Shown here: positions 14,483 to 21,273 of the stretch, piece by piece
Layout: each line of letters starts with the position of its first letter
Numbering within the stretch: the first letter of the stretch is position 1
Virus record (IMG/VR): IMGVR_UViG_3300020472_000119
Span: 1 to 29,519 of that record
Source of the DNA: a virus
Length of the DNA stretch: 29,519 nucleotides
Reading direction: 5' to 3' (one strand)
Made by a program: the position numbers and the translations under genes
Notes under the pieces: model-generated
The model's input: only the letters and a program-made list of their open reading frames with translations
Told to the model about the DNA's origin: nothing
Databases searched by the model: none

Positions 14483-15388
14483 TTAACCTTCATTAGCTAG
14501 TTTAGCAAAATAAGACAGCGTGTCATCATCTTCTGTGACAGAAGGTGTATTGTCCACTGTTTCTGTCCAATTCTTAGCAGTAACGGTAGAAGTATCCACT
14601 GTTCCTGTAGGAACATCGATCTCAATCTCAGTAGTTTCACGATCTACACGAGACCCTAAAACTGACTTGAGACGTGCTTCAAGTTCCTCATAGGACTTGA
14701 ATTGATCTGGTGCAGTAAACTGTGCCAAGTCATATGCTTGGTTATACACTTCCTCTAGCTTGGTATCATCATACCCACCGAGAACTCCTGGTGTGGTAAA
14801 GACGGAATCGTCATAATTCCAAAAACCTGCAACCTGCTTGATCTTCAGTTTGAAGTCAGCACCCTTCCATAAATCGAAAGGATTGAATGCGGGTTCTGGA
14901 TCGTAATCGTTCTCGTTAGGCTGCATTTTAGCCATAATCTTGTCGAAGATACGCTTGCCATATTTGTACAAGAATACTCGACCCTCATTTTCAGGGTTGA
15001 TAGGATCCTTAACAACAAGGATATTGCTGTAATAGGAAAGCTTACGCTTCTGCTTACGTGCAGTGTCCTTATCTGATTCAGCACCTGTATTCCATAAAGA
15101 GGAATTCAGAGCAGAAACTGGATCTTTCTGACCAAGTGTAGTCAGACTGTTTTCGATGTACCAACCTCCTGGTCCTTGGAATGCGTGACTCCATACCTGA
15201 GCCCAAGGAAGTTCAGACCCCTCTGTCTCTGGTAGGAAGCGAATAACGGCAAAACCGTTACCTGCCTTGTCAACTGCTGGTTTCCAAAATCGTTCATCGA
15301 CTTTGCGACCACCGCTGGTCATCTTTTCTATCTCTTTGGTAAGATTTTGAAACTTACCAGACTTTTTCTTTAAGCTTGAAAAAGACAT
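14483..15388 (-). CDS. gp32: Single-stranded DNA-binding protein gp32
   Basis: A 301-aa protein collinear with T4 gp32: a basic N-terminal SLKKKSGKF like the LAST motif, then DKAGNGFAVIRFLP, GPGGWYIENS, YYSNILVVKDP, ENEGRVFLYKYGKRIFDKI and a C-terminal acidic tail (TEDDDTLSYF). gp32 coats ssDNA in replication, recombination and repair. The T4 zinc-binding cysteines (in WYIETCSST and the CPVC after it) are replaced here (WYIENSLTTLGQ), and the whole protein has no cysteine. I choose the ATG at 15388 (MSFSSLKKK) rather than upstream codons because it matches the family start and has AGGT about 11 nt before it. The leader at 15389-15444 may be an autoregulatory site. Confidence 0.88.
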   Translation of the reverse strand: MSFSSLKKKSGKFQNLTKEIEKMTSGGRKVDERFWKPAVDKAGNGFAVIRFLPETEGSELPWAQVWSHAFQGPGGWYIENSLTTLGQKDPVSALNSSLWNTGAESDKDTARKQKRKLSYYSNILVVKDPINPENEGRVFLYKYGKRIFDKIMAKMQPNENDYDPEPAFNPFDLWKGADFKLKIKQVAGFWNYDDSVFTTPGVLGGYDDTKLEEVYNQAYDLAQFTAPDQFKSYEELEARLKSVLGSRVDRETTEIEIDVPTGTVDTSTVTAKNWTETVDNTPSVTEDDDTLSYFAKLANEG

Positions 15389-15423
15389 AAATGTGTACCT
15401 GTATTTTGTAAGTGTGATTTTAC

Positions 15424-15438
15424 TACCCATTAAGGGTA
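15424..15438 (-). promoter_or_regulatory. Leader hairpin, possible gp32 autogenous operator
   Basis: A perfect 5-bp stem with a 5-nt loop (TACCC-TTAAT-GGGTA on the minus strand) sits near the 5' end of the gp32 leader. An unstructured A-rich stretch follows up to the ribosome binding site. T4 gene 32 has the same order: a 5' folded nucleation element, then an unstructured AU-rich operator. Confidence 0.4.
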
Positions 15439-15444
15439 ACATAC

Positions 15445-15451
15445 TATTTAG
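15445..15451 (-). promoter_or_regulatory. Late-promoter-like CTAAATA before gp32
   Basis: Minus-strand CTAAATA, in which the TAA is the stop codon of the upstream 112-aa gene. Initiation near 15438 would give gp32 a leader of about 50 nt beginning with the hairpin. Confidence 0.45.
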
Positions 15452-15786
15452 GCGTTGTCAAGTTGCTTTTTGAAGGCACGTAACTTGTCCTCCATCTCCT
15501 GTAACACGTCATTAATAGTGCGTCCTTGAGAATAAACCTTAGACATTTCATCAAGTTTTACCTTGACTGCCATTGCCTCTTCATCCTCGTGGGACATTAA
15601 ACATATTCTAGCATAGAACACCTTTTGCTTTGCAATAAGCATAAGGGTCTTTTCAAGGTGGTCAATTTTATCCTCTTCTGTAAGAGTATTGAACTTAATG
15701 GAGAGACGGGCTAAATCCGTGTATAATCTCTCCATATCCTTGATCTCGTCAATCACTGGTTGGGATTCGTAGAATCTATCGGTCAT
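15448..15786 (-). CDS. Hypothetical coiled-coil protein between gp33 and gp32
   Basis: A 112-aa protein, almost wholly helical and charged (MTDRFYESQPVIDEIKDMERLY; DEMSKVYSQGRTINDVLQEMEDKLRAF). It starts by an ATGA overlap with gp33 and ends in the stop/promoter overlap before gp32. In T4 the neighbourhood of gp33 and gp32 contains gene 59 (helicase loader, 217 aa) and dsbA (89 aa), but length and sequence do not clearly match either, and it does not look like UvsY. A DNA-replication or recombination partner of gp32 is a fair inference from position. Confidence 0.6.
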   Translation of the reverse strand: MTDRFYESQPVIDEIKDMERLYTDLARLSIKFNTLTEEDKIDHLEKTLMLIAKQKVFYARICLMSHEDEEAMAVKVKLDEMSKVYSQGRTINDVLQEMEDKLRAFKKQLDNA

Positions 15787-16031
15787 ATTGGTAAAACTCC
15801 TCTACTAGTGCGTTTGACATAATTTAACTCTTGGGCATTAAACTTAATTTTGTCCTTCAGCGGTTTGCTGATCAACTTATTTACAGTGTCAACCTCGATG
15901 TCCAGCTCGTCGCAGACTACGATGACAGCATCAATGTAGTTCACCAATCCATCACTGTTTTTGACCACTTCCTCCACCATCGTGGAGAATTTAGATTGTG
16001 TCATAAACTTTTCTTTAAATTCTTTTGTCAT
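15783..16031 (-). CDS. gp33: Late transcription co-activator gp33-like
   Basis: An 82-aa protein with NYIDAVIVVCDELDIEVDTV then KLISKPLKDKIKFNAQELNYV and a final KRTSRGVLPI, the pattern I associate with cyanophage gp33. In T4, gp33 bridges RNA polymerase and the sliding clamp to activate late promoters, and late motifs are common in this window. It is shorter than T4 gp33 (112 aa). The start at 16031 overlaps the exonuclease stop (ATGA), and its stop overlaps the next start (ATGA). An internal ATG ten codons in is an alternative start. Confidence 0.7.
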   Translation of the reverse strand: MTKEFKEKFMTQSKFSTMVEEVVKNSDGLVNYIDAVIVVCDELDIEVDTVNKLISKPLKDKIKFNAQELNYVKRTSRGVLPI

Positions 16032-16693
16032 TTAAGAGTTGCCATAAATTCTGAGATGTACTCCAGCAAGAGTTCGTAATAATAATCCAAGTCAGTTTTC
16101 TCAACAACCTGAATCATACCTTCCTCTGTAGCAATGAGTGTAACGATCTTATCGACCTTTACACCACAACGTTCATAGTACATTGCAGCATAAGCAGTCT
16201 CTTGAACGAAATAGTTTTCAATCCACTCAATCTTCTTCTCCTTGGTTGATGTCTTAAAGTCAATGACAGCGAGTTCACCATCAAATTCTGCTATACAGTC
16301 AACCCTACCAGCAAGACATAACTTATCTGAGTAGAGAGGAGATTCAAGAAGGTGTATGTTATCGATACGATTAATAGTATCCTTAGCAGATTTAAATAGG
16401 AAACTGGCAAGGGGGTGCTTCGCATCAAAGACAACTTCTTCGTTCTTCAGGTAACATTCTACCATAGAATGAAATTTATTGCCACGTGCTGTTGCACGGT
16501 TGCAAATTTTGTTTGCCTCAGCCTCACCAACTCGCTTCCTCCACTTGAGGATGCCATCCTTATTCCGTGATCCTGTCACTGTAGTAACAGACGGATACCA
16601 TTTGCCTTCCTGTACTTGGTACAAACGCCCTACATCCTTAGTAATGGCATTCATCTCAGTCAATGGAACAGGTGGTCCCACAGTCTTAAACAT
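16028..16693 (-). CDS. PD-(D/E)XK exonuclease, RecB/MGME1-like
   Basis: A 221-aa protein with the RecB-family nuclease motifs: GNKFHSMVE (H75), GRVDCIAEF (D132), VIDFKTS (D145 and K147) and QETAYAAMY. These give the HxxxE-D-DxK-Q(xxx)Y pattern of single-strand-acting nucleases such as MGME1 and RecB. It probably processes DNA ends in replication, recombination or host DNA degradation. It sits between phoH and gp33, with an ATGA overlap to gp33, in the replication block. It is full length for the small phage versions. Confidence 0.82.
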   Translation of the reverse strand: MFKTVGPPVPLTEMNAITKDVGRLYQVQEGKWYPSVTTVTGSRNKDGILKWRKRVGEAEANKICNRATARGNKFHSMVECYLKNEEVVFDAKHPLASFLFKSAKDTINRIDNIHLLESPLYSDKLCLAGRVDCIAEFDGELAVIDFKTSTKEKKIEWIENYFVQETAYAAMYYERCGVKVDKIVTLIATEEGMIQVVEKTDLDYYYELLLEYISEFMATLK

Positions 16694-16695
16694 AA

Positions 16696-17445
16696 TTAGA
16701 GTTGAGCGTTCATTTTAGCGATAAGGTACTCTCTGACTAATCCAGAGCGTACGATGTCGTCAATACCAAACTCAACACTGTCAAAAGACGGCATTGACTG
16801 AATAATCTGTAAAAAGTCCAGAATACCAGTACGTTCATTATTTTTGACGAGATCTGACTGTGCTACATCACCTGAGAAGATGATTCGACAGTTTTGTCCT
16901 ATCCTCGTAATTATACTATCTAACTCGTGAAAATTCAAGTTGCTAAACTCGTCTACGATGATAACAGAGTTATCAAAGGTAGTTCCTCTTATAAATGACG
17001 TAGACCAGAAAGAGATAGTCTCTTGAGTCCGTAGATTGTCATATAAGAAGTCAAATGCTGTATCATCGGGCATTTCGAACATATACTTAACCATATTCTT
17101 GTATGGTATCTGGTATAGGTTAGATTTGTCCTCGTGGTCACCTGGTAAGAATCCAATCTCTCTTGTAGGTACGAGAGACCTTACCATATAAACTTTATCA
17201 TATGGGTTGCCTTCATCTAACACCTGTTGTAGTGCTAAGTAAAGACTAATAAATGTTTTACCTGTACCTGCTGCACCGTGTAATACGAGATGCTTACCCT
17301 CACTATAAGACTTGAACACCCTCTCTTGATTGCTAGTGAGGGGTTCTATAGTCTTAAGGTGATCAATATTAATGGGCTTTTTGCGTCTCATCTGCTTTGC
17401 AGTTTGTTTAGCAGCAGGGAAAGTTTTGCGTCTTTTAACAGCCAT
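16696..17445 (-). CDS. phoH: PhoH-like P-loop ATPase
   Basis: A 249-aa protein. Walker A GAAGTGKT at residues 57-64, then VYMVRSLVPTREIGFLPGD, the typical PhoH sequence, Walker B IIVDEFSNL at about 161-169, and a sensor-like IIFSGDVAQ. The N-terminus is very basic (MAVKRRKTFP). PhoH proteins are ATPases with homology to the N-terminal half of RecD-like helicases; their role in phages is unresolved, though the gene is common in marine phages. Its ATG directly follows the TAG of the FmdB-like gene, and only 2 nt separate it from the nuclease. Confidence 0.9.
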   Translation of the reverse strand: MAVKRRKTFPAAKQTAKQMRRKKPINIDHLKTIEPLTSNQERVFKSYSEGKHLVLHGAAGTGKTFISLYLALQQVLDEGNPYDKVYMVRSLVPTREIGFLPGDHEDKSNLYQIPYKNMVKYMFEMPDDTAFDFLYDNLRTQETISFWSTSFIRGTTFDNSVIIVDEFSNLNFHELDSIITRIGQNCRIIFSGDVAQSDLVKNNERTGILDFLQIIQSMPSFDSVEFGIDDIVRSGLVREYLIAKMNAQL

Positions 17446-17676
17446 CTAGGTAAAACGTGATAGGTTTGCAGCAGGGTGATCCTTTTGGATCTTGGACATT
17501 ACTTCTTTGAATCCATCCGACTGCTTAGGTTTACCGTAGGTAGTTCTTGGAATTTGGTTGCCAAAATAGCGTTCTAACTCAGGGTGGTCTTCTTTATATT
17601 TATCCAGGGCAAGCATAGACATACTAACCTCGATAATTTCACCCGTTTCTTTGTTTTTAAAATCGTAGTTTGGCAT
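17446..17676 (-). CDS. FmdB-like small protein lacking zinc cysteines
   Basis: A 76-aa protein starting MPNYDFKNKETGEIIEVSMSM, which matches the opening of FmdB zinc-ribbon proteins (MPxYDYxCxxCGxxFE). Both cysteine positions are replaced (N8-K-E-T) and no cysteine occurs anywhere, so the metal site is gone. The C-terminal half is charged (DGFKEVMSKIQKDHPAANL). It is coupled by TAATG to the upstream oxygenase and abuts phoH. The function of FmdB proteins in phages is unknown; a regulatory role was proposed for bacterial members. Confidence 0.6.
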   Translation of the reverse strand: MPNYDFKNKETGEIIEVSMSMLALDKYKEDHPELERYFGNQIPRTTYGKPKQSDGFKEVMSKIQKDHPAANLSRFT

Positions 17677-18284
17677 TAGATTTTTAATAGTTTTGTATGT
17701 ACACCATATTCGCCTCTACATATCACATTGAATGAGAGACTAATACGTGCTTCCTTGGGATTTACAAGGTTGCAAGGTGTAACTGAGTGTACCACATCTG
17801 AAGGAAAGATGACAATCATCCCTGTTTCAGGTGTTATTGCATATTCACTTGCATTATACAGGTTCGGATGCTGTAAATGTGGTTCCAGTGCCTTATATTT
17901 AGACTGATGGAAAATAATGTTACCCGAACCTTTAGGTGAATAGAGATAGCATACACCAGAAAACTGTGAATTGCAATGGTCGTGACCGTGTGCACTATCA
18001 CCCTTGTACATAAAATTTATCCAAGAGTTAGTTACTTCTGCTGTATGCCTCTTAGGATCTATACCGTGAACACCATACACATACTCTTCAATATGACCCA
18101 TAACCCACGTCTGTAATTGAGGTAACTCCCTCAAGGCGTGTCTAGCACTGGTCATATTACCAGTATTATTGTATGGTTCGTCTGCTATCTCCATCTCTGT
18201 AATTACATCAGTAACTTCAGGCATCTTGCCATCGTTACTAACGTATACAGGAGTAGAGAACAGTGGGATTACTTCAGAGGGCAT
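17676..18284 (-). CDS. Putative 2OG-Fe(II) oxygenase (TIGR02466 type)
   Basis: A 202-aa protein starting MPSEVIPLFSTPVYVS, the usual start of this family. Key elements are NSWINFMYKGDSAHGHDHCNS (metal ligands likely H101 to H103), SGVCYLYSP, MIVIFPSDVVHSVTP (H166) and RISLSFN (R180). The ATG at 18284 is chosen because it overlaps the thyX TAA as TAATG; upstream in-frame codons would lie inside thyX. The substrate is unknown. It is the second oxygenase of this type in the window, but the two differ in sequence and belong to different subfamilies. Confidence 0.75.
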   Translation of the reverse strand: MPSEVIPLFSTPVYVSNDGKMPEVTDVITEMEIADEPYNNTGNMTSARHALRELPQLQTWVMGHIEEYVYGVHGIDPKRHTAEVTNSWINFMYKGDSAHGHDHCNSQFSGVCYLYSPKGSGNIIFHQSKYKALEPHLQHPNLYNASEYAITPETGMIVIFPSDVVHSVTPCNLVNPKEARISLSFNVICRGEYGVHTKLLKI

Positions 18285-19024
18285 TAATCTATTCTTAGGC
18301 AGGGCTGCGTTTCTCCCCACCCATCATCGTAACGACAATCGCAATCCTCCTCAGCATCTGGACACCAGTCCAGAGCCTTGGCAATGATTGGGAAGTTACA
18401 GATGAAATGGTCACGGCATAGGTTTGCTATGTCCATATGCTCCTTCTGTGTACCGTGTCCTGTCCTTAGAGTGATGTAATGCATCCAACTACGTGCACTA
18501 CCAGTCATATAAATTCGAGTTGGTGTTGCTAACGGGAGAACAAATCTCGCACATTCCTTCGCAACACCCTCACGTATGAGTTCATCGTAGAGATCCACGC
18601 CCTCGGCGAAAAACTGTGAGATCCTACCTTGTAGGAACGATACTTGTTTTTCATCTAAGTCATCTATAGAGTTCTGTCTGTTCTTTGTATCTTGTCTTCT
18701 CAGTTCAGGCAAATCAATTGATTGTCCTAGTAGTTCAGTGTTAGCGTACCTTTGACTGAACTCTTGGAAGGTAAAACTTCTGTGTCTTAAGATCTGTGCT
18801 GCTAGTCCTCTAGTAGTGTTGATCTCAAGTGTCATATGTGCCTGTTCAAATACAGACCAATGACCGTGTTCAATACAATATCCAAGGAGTTTTTCTACCT
18901 TTGGATTCTCTTGGTTCTTAGGGTTAGATACCCTAGCGATATATCCTATAGTTTTCTCAGCATCAGGTGTAACGCTGACGAGACATACTTTAGGCTTATG
19001 CAATTCAATCGGTGCTTTGGTCAT
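18284..19024 (-). CDS. thyX: Flavin-dependent thymidylate synthase
   Basis: A 246-aa protein with the ThyX motif at residues 80-93 (RHRSFTFQEFSQRY), preceded by HGHWSVFEQA, which is also typical of the family. ThyX methylates dUMP to dTMP using methylene-tetrahydrofolate and FAD, supplying thymidine for phage DNA. The C-terminal end (RSWMHYITLRTG, EHMDIANLC) fits the family. The last 25 residues are Cys/Asp-rich (WCPDAEEDCDCRYDDGW), an acidic tail I do not see as part of the usual core. The start overlaps the membrane-protein gene by 20 nt; the stop overlaps the oxygenase start. Confidence 0.92.
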   Translation of the reverse strand: MTKAPIELHKPKVCLVSVTPDAEKTIGYIARVSNPKNQENPKVEKLLGYCIEHGHWSVFEQAHMTLEINTTRGLAAQILRHRSFTFQEFSQRYANTELLGQSIDLPELRRQDTKNRQNSIDDLDEKQVSFLQGRISQFFAEGVDLYDELIREGVAKECARFVLPLATPTRIYMTGSARSWMHYITLRTGHGTQKEHMDIANLCRDHFICNFPIIAKALDWCPDAEEDCDCRYDDGWGETQPCLRID

Positions 19025-19253
19025 TTTGTAGAAATCTAATCATAGTAATGAAACAAAATGCGTGAAGGTAATTAATACTCTTCAATGCAAATATGTATGG
19101 CATCGTGTAGTTCCAACAGAACATCCACAATACAGGTCCTAACAGGTAAACCCCAATGAATTTACCGACCATTGCAGAGGTAACTAATTGTTCCTTAAGA
19201 TCTTCAGGAACCTCTGCTGTCTTTTTCTTTAAGTTATAGAATGTATTAGTCAT
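19005..19253 (-). CDS. Small two-helix membrane protein upstream of thyX
   Basis: An 82-aa protein with two likely membrane segments (about 28-48, MVGKFIGVYLLGPVLWMFCW, and 50-74, MPYIFALKSI to FCFITMI) and a charged N-terminus. It overlaps the upstream 55-aa frame by 8 nt and thyX by 20 nt, so it is translated in series with them. No family is recognised. Its position next to thyX says nothing definite about function, since these phages pack unrelated small genes together. Confidence 0.6.
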   Translation of the reverse strand: MTNTFYNLKKKTAEVPEDLKEQLVTSAMVGKFIGVYLLGPVLWMFCWNYTMPYIFALKSINYLHAFCFITMIRFLQNDQSTD

Positions 19254-19413
19254 AACCTTTCAGTTTTTTCCAGTTACTATACATCCCACCAAAGAGCATA
19301 CCTTCGTGGGATTTTATTTCATCTCCCTCTAGTATAGCACGTTGTCTCTTAGTTAGAGACACATCCATAGTAAGGTACTCCTTTTCCCAGTTCTGGATCT
19401 CTTCAACCTTCAT
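19246..19413 (-). CDS. Small hypothetical protein, 55 aa
   Basis: A frame from the ATG at 19413 encodes 55 residues starting MKVEEIQNWEKEYL and ending NWKKLKGYD. It fills exactly the space between the 103-aa gene and the membrane-protein gene, overlapping both (11 nt upstream, 8 nt downstream), which is how neighbours here are joined. The composition is charged and probably helical (TKRQRAILEGDEIKSHEG). Function unknown. Confidence 0.65.
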   Translation of the reverse strand: MKVEEIQNWEKEYLTMDVSLTKRQRAILEGDEIKSHEGMLFGGMYSNWKKLKGYD

Positions 19414-19714
19414 CTTCATCAGACTTCCTCCTCTTACGCTTCTTACGTGGTGGAGTGGGTTGAGTATTCCATTCTTGAGGTCTGAGTCTACCTTCAGATT
19501 GCTTCAACCACTTGAAACCTTTCTTATACTTGTCATAGTAATAATCAAACAGTTCAACTGCTTGAGAACCCATAGCAATATCGTGTCGAGTCTGAAGAAC
19601 ATTGTTCTCTTCGATCTGATACTGTATCAAGTATGCAGTGTAAGGTAACTTCTTATCCTCTGCTAGTTTAGGATCGCAGTTCTCGTGGATAATATTCAAC
19701 TTCTGCCACCCCAA
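19403..19714 (-). CDS. Hypothetical protein, basic tail, TTG start
   Basis: A 103-aa protein reading MGWQKLNIIHENCDPKL. The start codon is TTG with a GAG-type Shine-Dalgarno nearby; no ATG occurs early enough to serve. The core (LPYTAYLIQYQIEENNV, MGSQAVELFDYYYDKYKKGF) looks like a compact alpha/beta fold, and the end is a basic stretch (PPRKKRKRRKSDEDEG) that could bind nucleic acid. It overlaps the gene upstream by 19 nt and the 55-aa gene downstream by 11 nt. Not recognised beyond that. Confidence 0.6.
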   Translation of the reverse strand: MGWQKLNIIHENCDPKLAEDKKLPYTAYLIQYQIEENNVLQTRHDIAMGSQAVELFDYYYDKYKKGFKWLKQSEGRLRPQEWNTQPTPPRKKRKRRKSDEDEG

Positions 19715-20130
19715 TTAATCTCAGGGAATGCTTCAGTAACCACTGCCTTAGTGATTCTAAACTTCTTACCGAGTTGCTTGTCCTTGACAAGACATAGGAT
19801 TGCTGCTTCATCCTTGTGTAATCCCTCACACATTTGGATAAACATATTCTCCTTCTTGACACCAGGTAATTGATCCGCACCACCCTTAACAAAGTAGTAC
19901 AACTTCCTTGCTTCTAACTCAAGAGAAGTATGTTCAGTACCTTGTGGTGCTTCATTAGCTCTGTAAGGTACTTCACCTTCAGGTATAACAGACACAACAC
20001 TATCATCATAGTTCCAGATGAACAATGACCTTAGTGATTGACTATTATTCGCCTTCAAGATCTTAACCTTCTCAGCCTTAGTCTTGGCGTTGTGTGCCTT
20101 CTGAATAATTTCAGAGATCATCAGTTTCAT
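19696..20130 (-). CDS. Conserved phage protein (DUF6433-like)
   Basis: A 144-aa protein with MISEIIQKAHNAKTKAEKVKIL, then NNSQSLRSLFIWNYDDSVV, PEGEVPYRANEAP, LYYFVKGG and a final EAFPEINWGGR. This order matches a small protein widespread in T4-like phages that I associate with the DUF6433 name; I am moderately sure of the family and know of no assigned function. The N-terminal helix and the proline-rich VPEGEVPY element are visible. It could start at 20130 or at the ATG three codons later. Confidence 0.6.
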   Translation of the reverse strand: MKLMISEIIQKAHNAKTKAEKVKILKANNSQSLRSLFIWNYDDSVVSVIPEGEVPYRANEAPQGTEHTSLELEARKLYYFVKGGADQLPGVKKENMFIQMCEGLHKDEAAILCLVKDKQLGKKFRITKAVVTEAFPEINWGGRS

Positions 20131-20149
20131 AGTTAATTGTCCAGATTAA

Positions 20150-20386
20150 TCAGTCATCGTCGTCCTCTATTATAGCATCATCATCTACGAGATGCAAATA
20201 GAGTAGTTCTGACTGGTCTACGTTACCATTCTCATCCAGCATTTCTGGATGGGTGATGGCTTTAGCATAAGCAGCGTTATCAATGTAAGCATCTAGGTAT
20301 CCTTTAAAGATAAAGGTTACCAAACTACCTAATATAAATGCTCCGAAGAGCGAAAAAGTATACAGTGAAGCTGTTACCTGTTCCAT
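20150..20386 (-). CDS. Small single-span membrane protein with acidic tail
   Basis: A 78-aa protein starting MEQVTASLYTFSLFGAF with one membrane segment (about residues 8-28) and an acidic C-terminus ending in DDD repeats (DDDAIIEDDDD). An upstream ATG at 20428 is in frame, but I prefer 20386 because a strong GGAGAG lies just before it and because the late motif at 20440-20446 would leave the longer form almost no leader. The first helix should sit in the inner or thylakoid membrane. Function unknown. Confidence 0.6.
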   Translation of the reverse strand: MEQVTASLYTFSLFGAFILGSLVTFIFKGYLDAYIDNAAYAKAITHPEMLDENGNVDQSELLYLHLVDDDAIIEDDDD

Positions 20387-20439
20387 TGGTCTCTCCAAAT
20401 AATGTTTGCAACTAAGGGAAACCTCCATTGAACTGCCTC

Positions 20440-20446
20440 TATTTAG
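20440..20446 (-). promoter_or_regulatory. Late-promoter-like CTAAATA inside a dyad
   Basis: Minus-strand CTAAATA whose TAA is the glutaredoxin stop. The motif sits in a perfect 5-bp inverted repeat, CCTCT-AAAT-AGAGG (20436-20449). It would give the small membrane protein a leader of about 48 nt. Confidence 0.4.
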
Positions 20447-20691
20447 AGGAAACCTTGCTGCCTAAATTGCTGGATGCTTTCATTGCATCCTCCGATGTTC
20501 TTGCCATCGACTTTTAATTGAGGGAATGTGGAAGCGTGTCCAAACTCTCCATAGAATTGATCACGTGTAAAATTTACGTCCAGTTTATACTCTTGGAAGT
20601 TCCATCCCTTCTCATTATACACTCTCTTTATCTTGGTGCAAAAAGGGCAACCTTCTTTAGTATAAATTGCTGTGTTCTTAGGTGATGCCAT
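20443..20691 (-). CDS. Glutaredoxin
   Basis: An 82-aa protein with the CPFC dithiol active site (C15-C18), the cis-proline loop TFPQ (55-58) and the closing GGC (67-69), all at glutaredoxin spacing and length. Glutaredoxins pass electrons from glutathione to substrates such as ribonucleotide reductase, which fits T4-like phages that carry such proteins (T4 NrdC). It is read from a promoter at 20734-20762 whose start site lies in a terminator stem. No Shine-Dalgarno is seen before the ATG. Confidence 0.88.
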   Translation of the reverse strand: MASPKNTAIYTKEGCPFCTKIKRVYNEKGWNFQEYKLDVNFTRDQFYGEFGHASTFPQLKVDGKNIGGCNESIQQFRQQGFL

Positions 20692-20705
20692 AGGGTATTA
20701 AAGCA

Positions 20706-20733
20706 ATAAAAAGGGTGGGGAAAAACCCCACCC
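20706..20733 (-). terminator. Rho-independent terminator after the beta-barrel gene
   Basis: An 8-bp GC-rich stem, GGGTGGGG with CCCCACCC, loop of five (TTTTT on the minus strand; 20713-20733), followed by five Ts (20708-20712). It ends transcription of the 126-aa gene. It immediately follows the -10 of the glutaredoxin promoter. Confidence 0.8.
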
Positions 20734-20762
20734 AGTATATATTATCTGTTGACTTGAGTCAA
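20734..20762 (-). promoter_or_regulatory. Sigma70-type promoter overlapping a terminator
   Basis: Minus-strand TTGACT (20757-20762), 17-bp spacer, TATACT (20734-20739). The -35 begins directly after the TGA of the 126-aa gene. Initiation near 20727 falls at the end of the 5' arm of the terminator, so transcripts started here would lack most of the stem. Confidence 0.65.
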
Positions 20763-21143
20763 TCAGAATGTGAACTTACCACCGAGCTTAGCAGCCCAGT
20801 CAACGATGCCGTCGCCACTTGAATCTTCATTAGTGATTCCAGCGAGTTCGCCGTAAACACCGAAGCTTTCTGTAGCAGCGATAGAAACTCCTACCTTTCC
20901 AGATAGTTCAGTTGTTGTATCCTCACCTTCTGTAGCAACGATAGCAGGGCCACCTTGAATGTAGTATCCAAACTTACCTTCTCCACCTTCGTAACCCACG
21001 TGAGCGTCGGTTGTTGCTGTAGAGTAGTCTCCATCAGGATATGAGACGTTTGCTTCTACGTTCACGTAAGGACCAGCAAAAGCGGCTCCAGCGAGTAGAA
21101 AAGGGCTTGCTGCGATAGCAGCGATTGTTGATTTAATAGACAT
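20763..21143 (-). CDS. Secreted beta-barrel-like protein, porin/OMP type
   Basis: A 126-aa protein with a signal peptide (residues 1-23, ending AGAAFA). The mature part is beta-strand-like with alternating patterns, many Gly/Tyr/Thr/Glu, acidic loops, and a C-terminal phenylalanine after LGGKFTF, the classic outer-membrane insertion signal. At about 100 mature residues it could form a small barrel of about eight strands (YVNVEANVSYP, KFGYYIQGGPAIV, ELSGKVGVSIA, FGVYGELAGI, WAAKLGGKFTF). It has its own promoters at 21274-21308, a long hairpin-containing leader and a terminator. Its function is unknown; modifying the host outer membrane is possible. Confidence 0.65.
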   Translation of the reverse strand: MSIKSTIAAIAASPFLLAGAAFAGPYVNVEANVSYPDGDYSTATTDAHVGYEGGEGKFGYYIQGGPAIVATEGEDTTTELSGKVGVSIAATESFGVYGELAGITNEDSSGDGIVDWAAKLGGKFTF

Positions 21144-21189
21144 TTTAGTAGTTAGTGTCTCGCAAGCATAAAAAAAGCCTGCGGATGAT

Positions 21190-21210
21190 AAGACCCTCGA
21201 CTAGGGTCTT
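21190..21210 (-). repeat. Strong hairpin in the leader of the beta-barrel gene
   Basis: Perfect 8-bp inverted repeat AAGACCCT / AGGGTCTT with a 5-nt loop, about 50 nt upstream of the ATG at 21143. No T-run follows directly on the minus strand, so it is more likely a leader structure than a terminator. Confidence 0.6.
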
Positions 21211-21253
21211 GTATTCTTTCCACAGGGTTACGATAATTTCGAGTCCTGTCTAA

Positions 21254-21270
21254 CGTAACATAACGTTACG
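21254..21270 (-). repeat. Inverted repeat CGTAAC / GTTACG in leader
   Basis: A 6-bp perfect stem with a 5-nt loop just downstream of the promoter pair at 21274-21308. It would form at the extreme 5' end of the leader, or could be a protein-binding dyad. Confidence 0.5.
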
Positions 21271-21273
21271 AGA

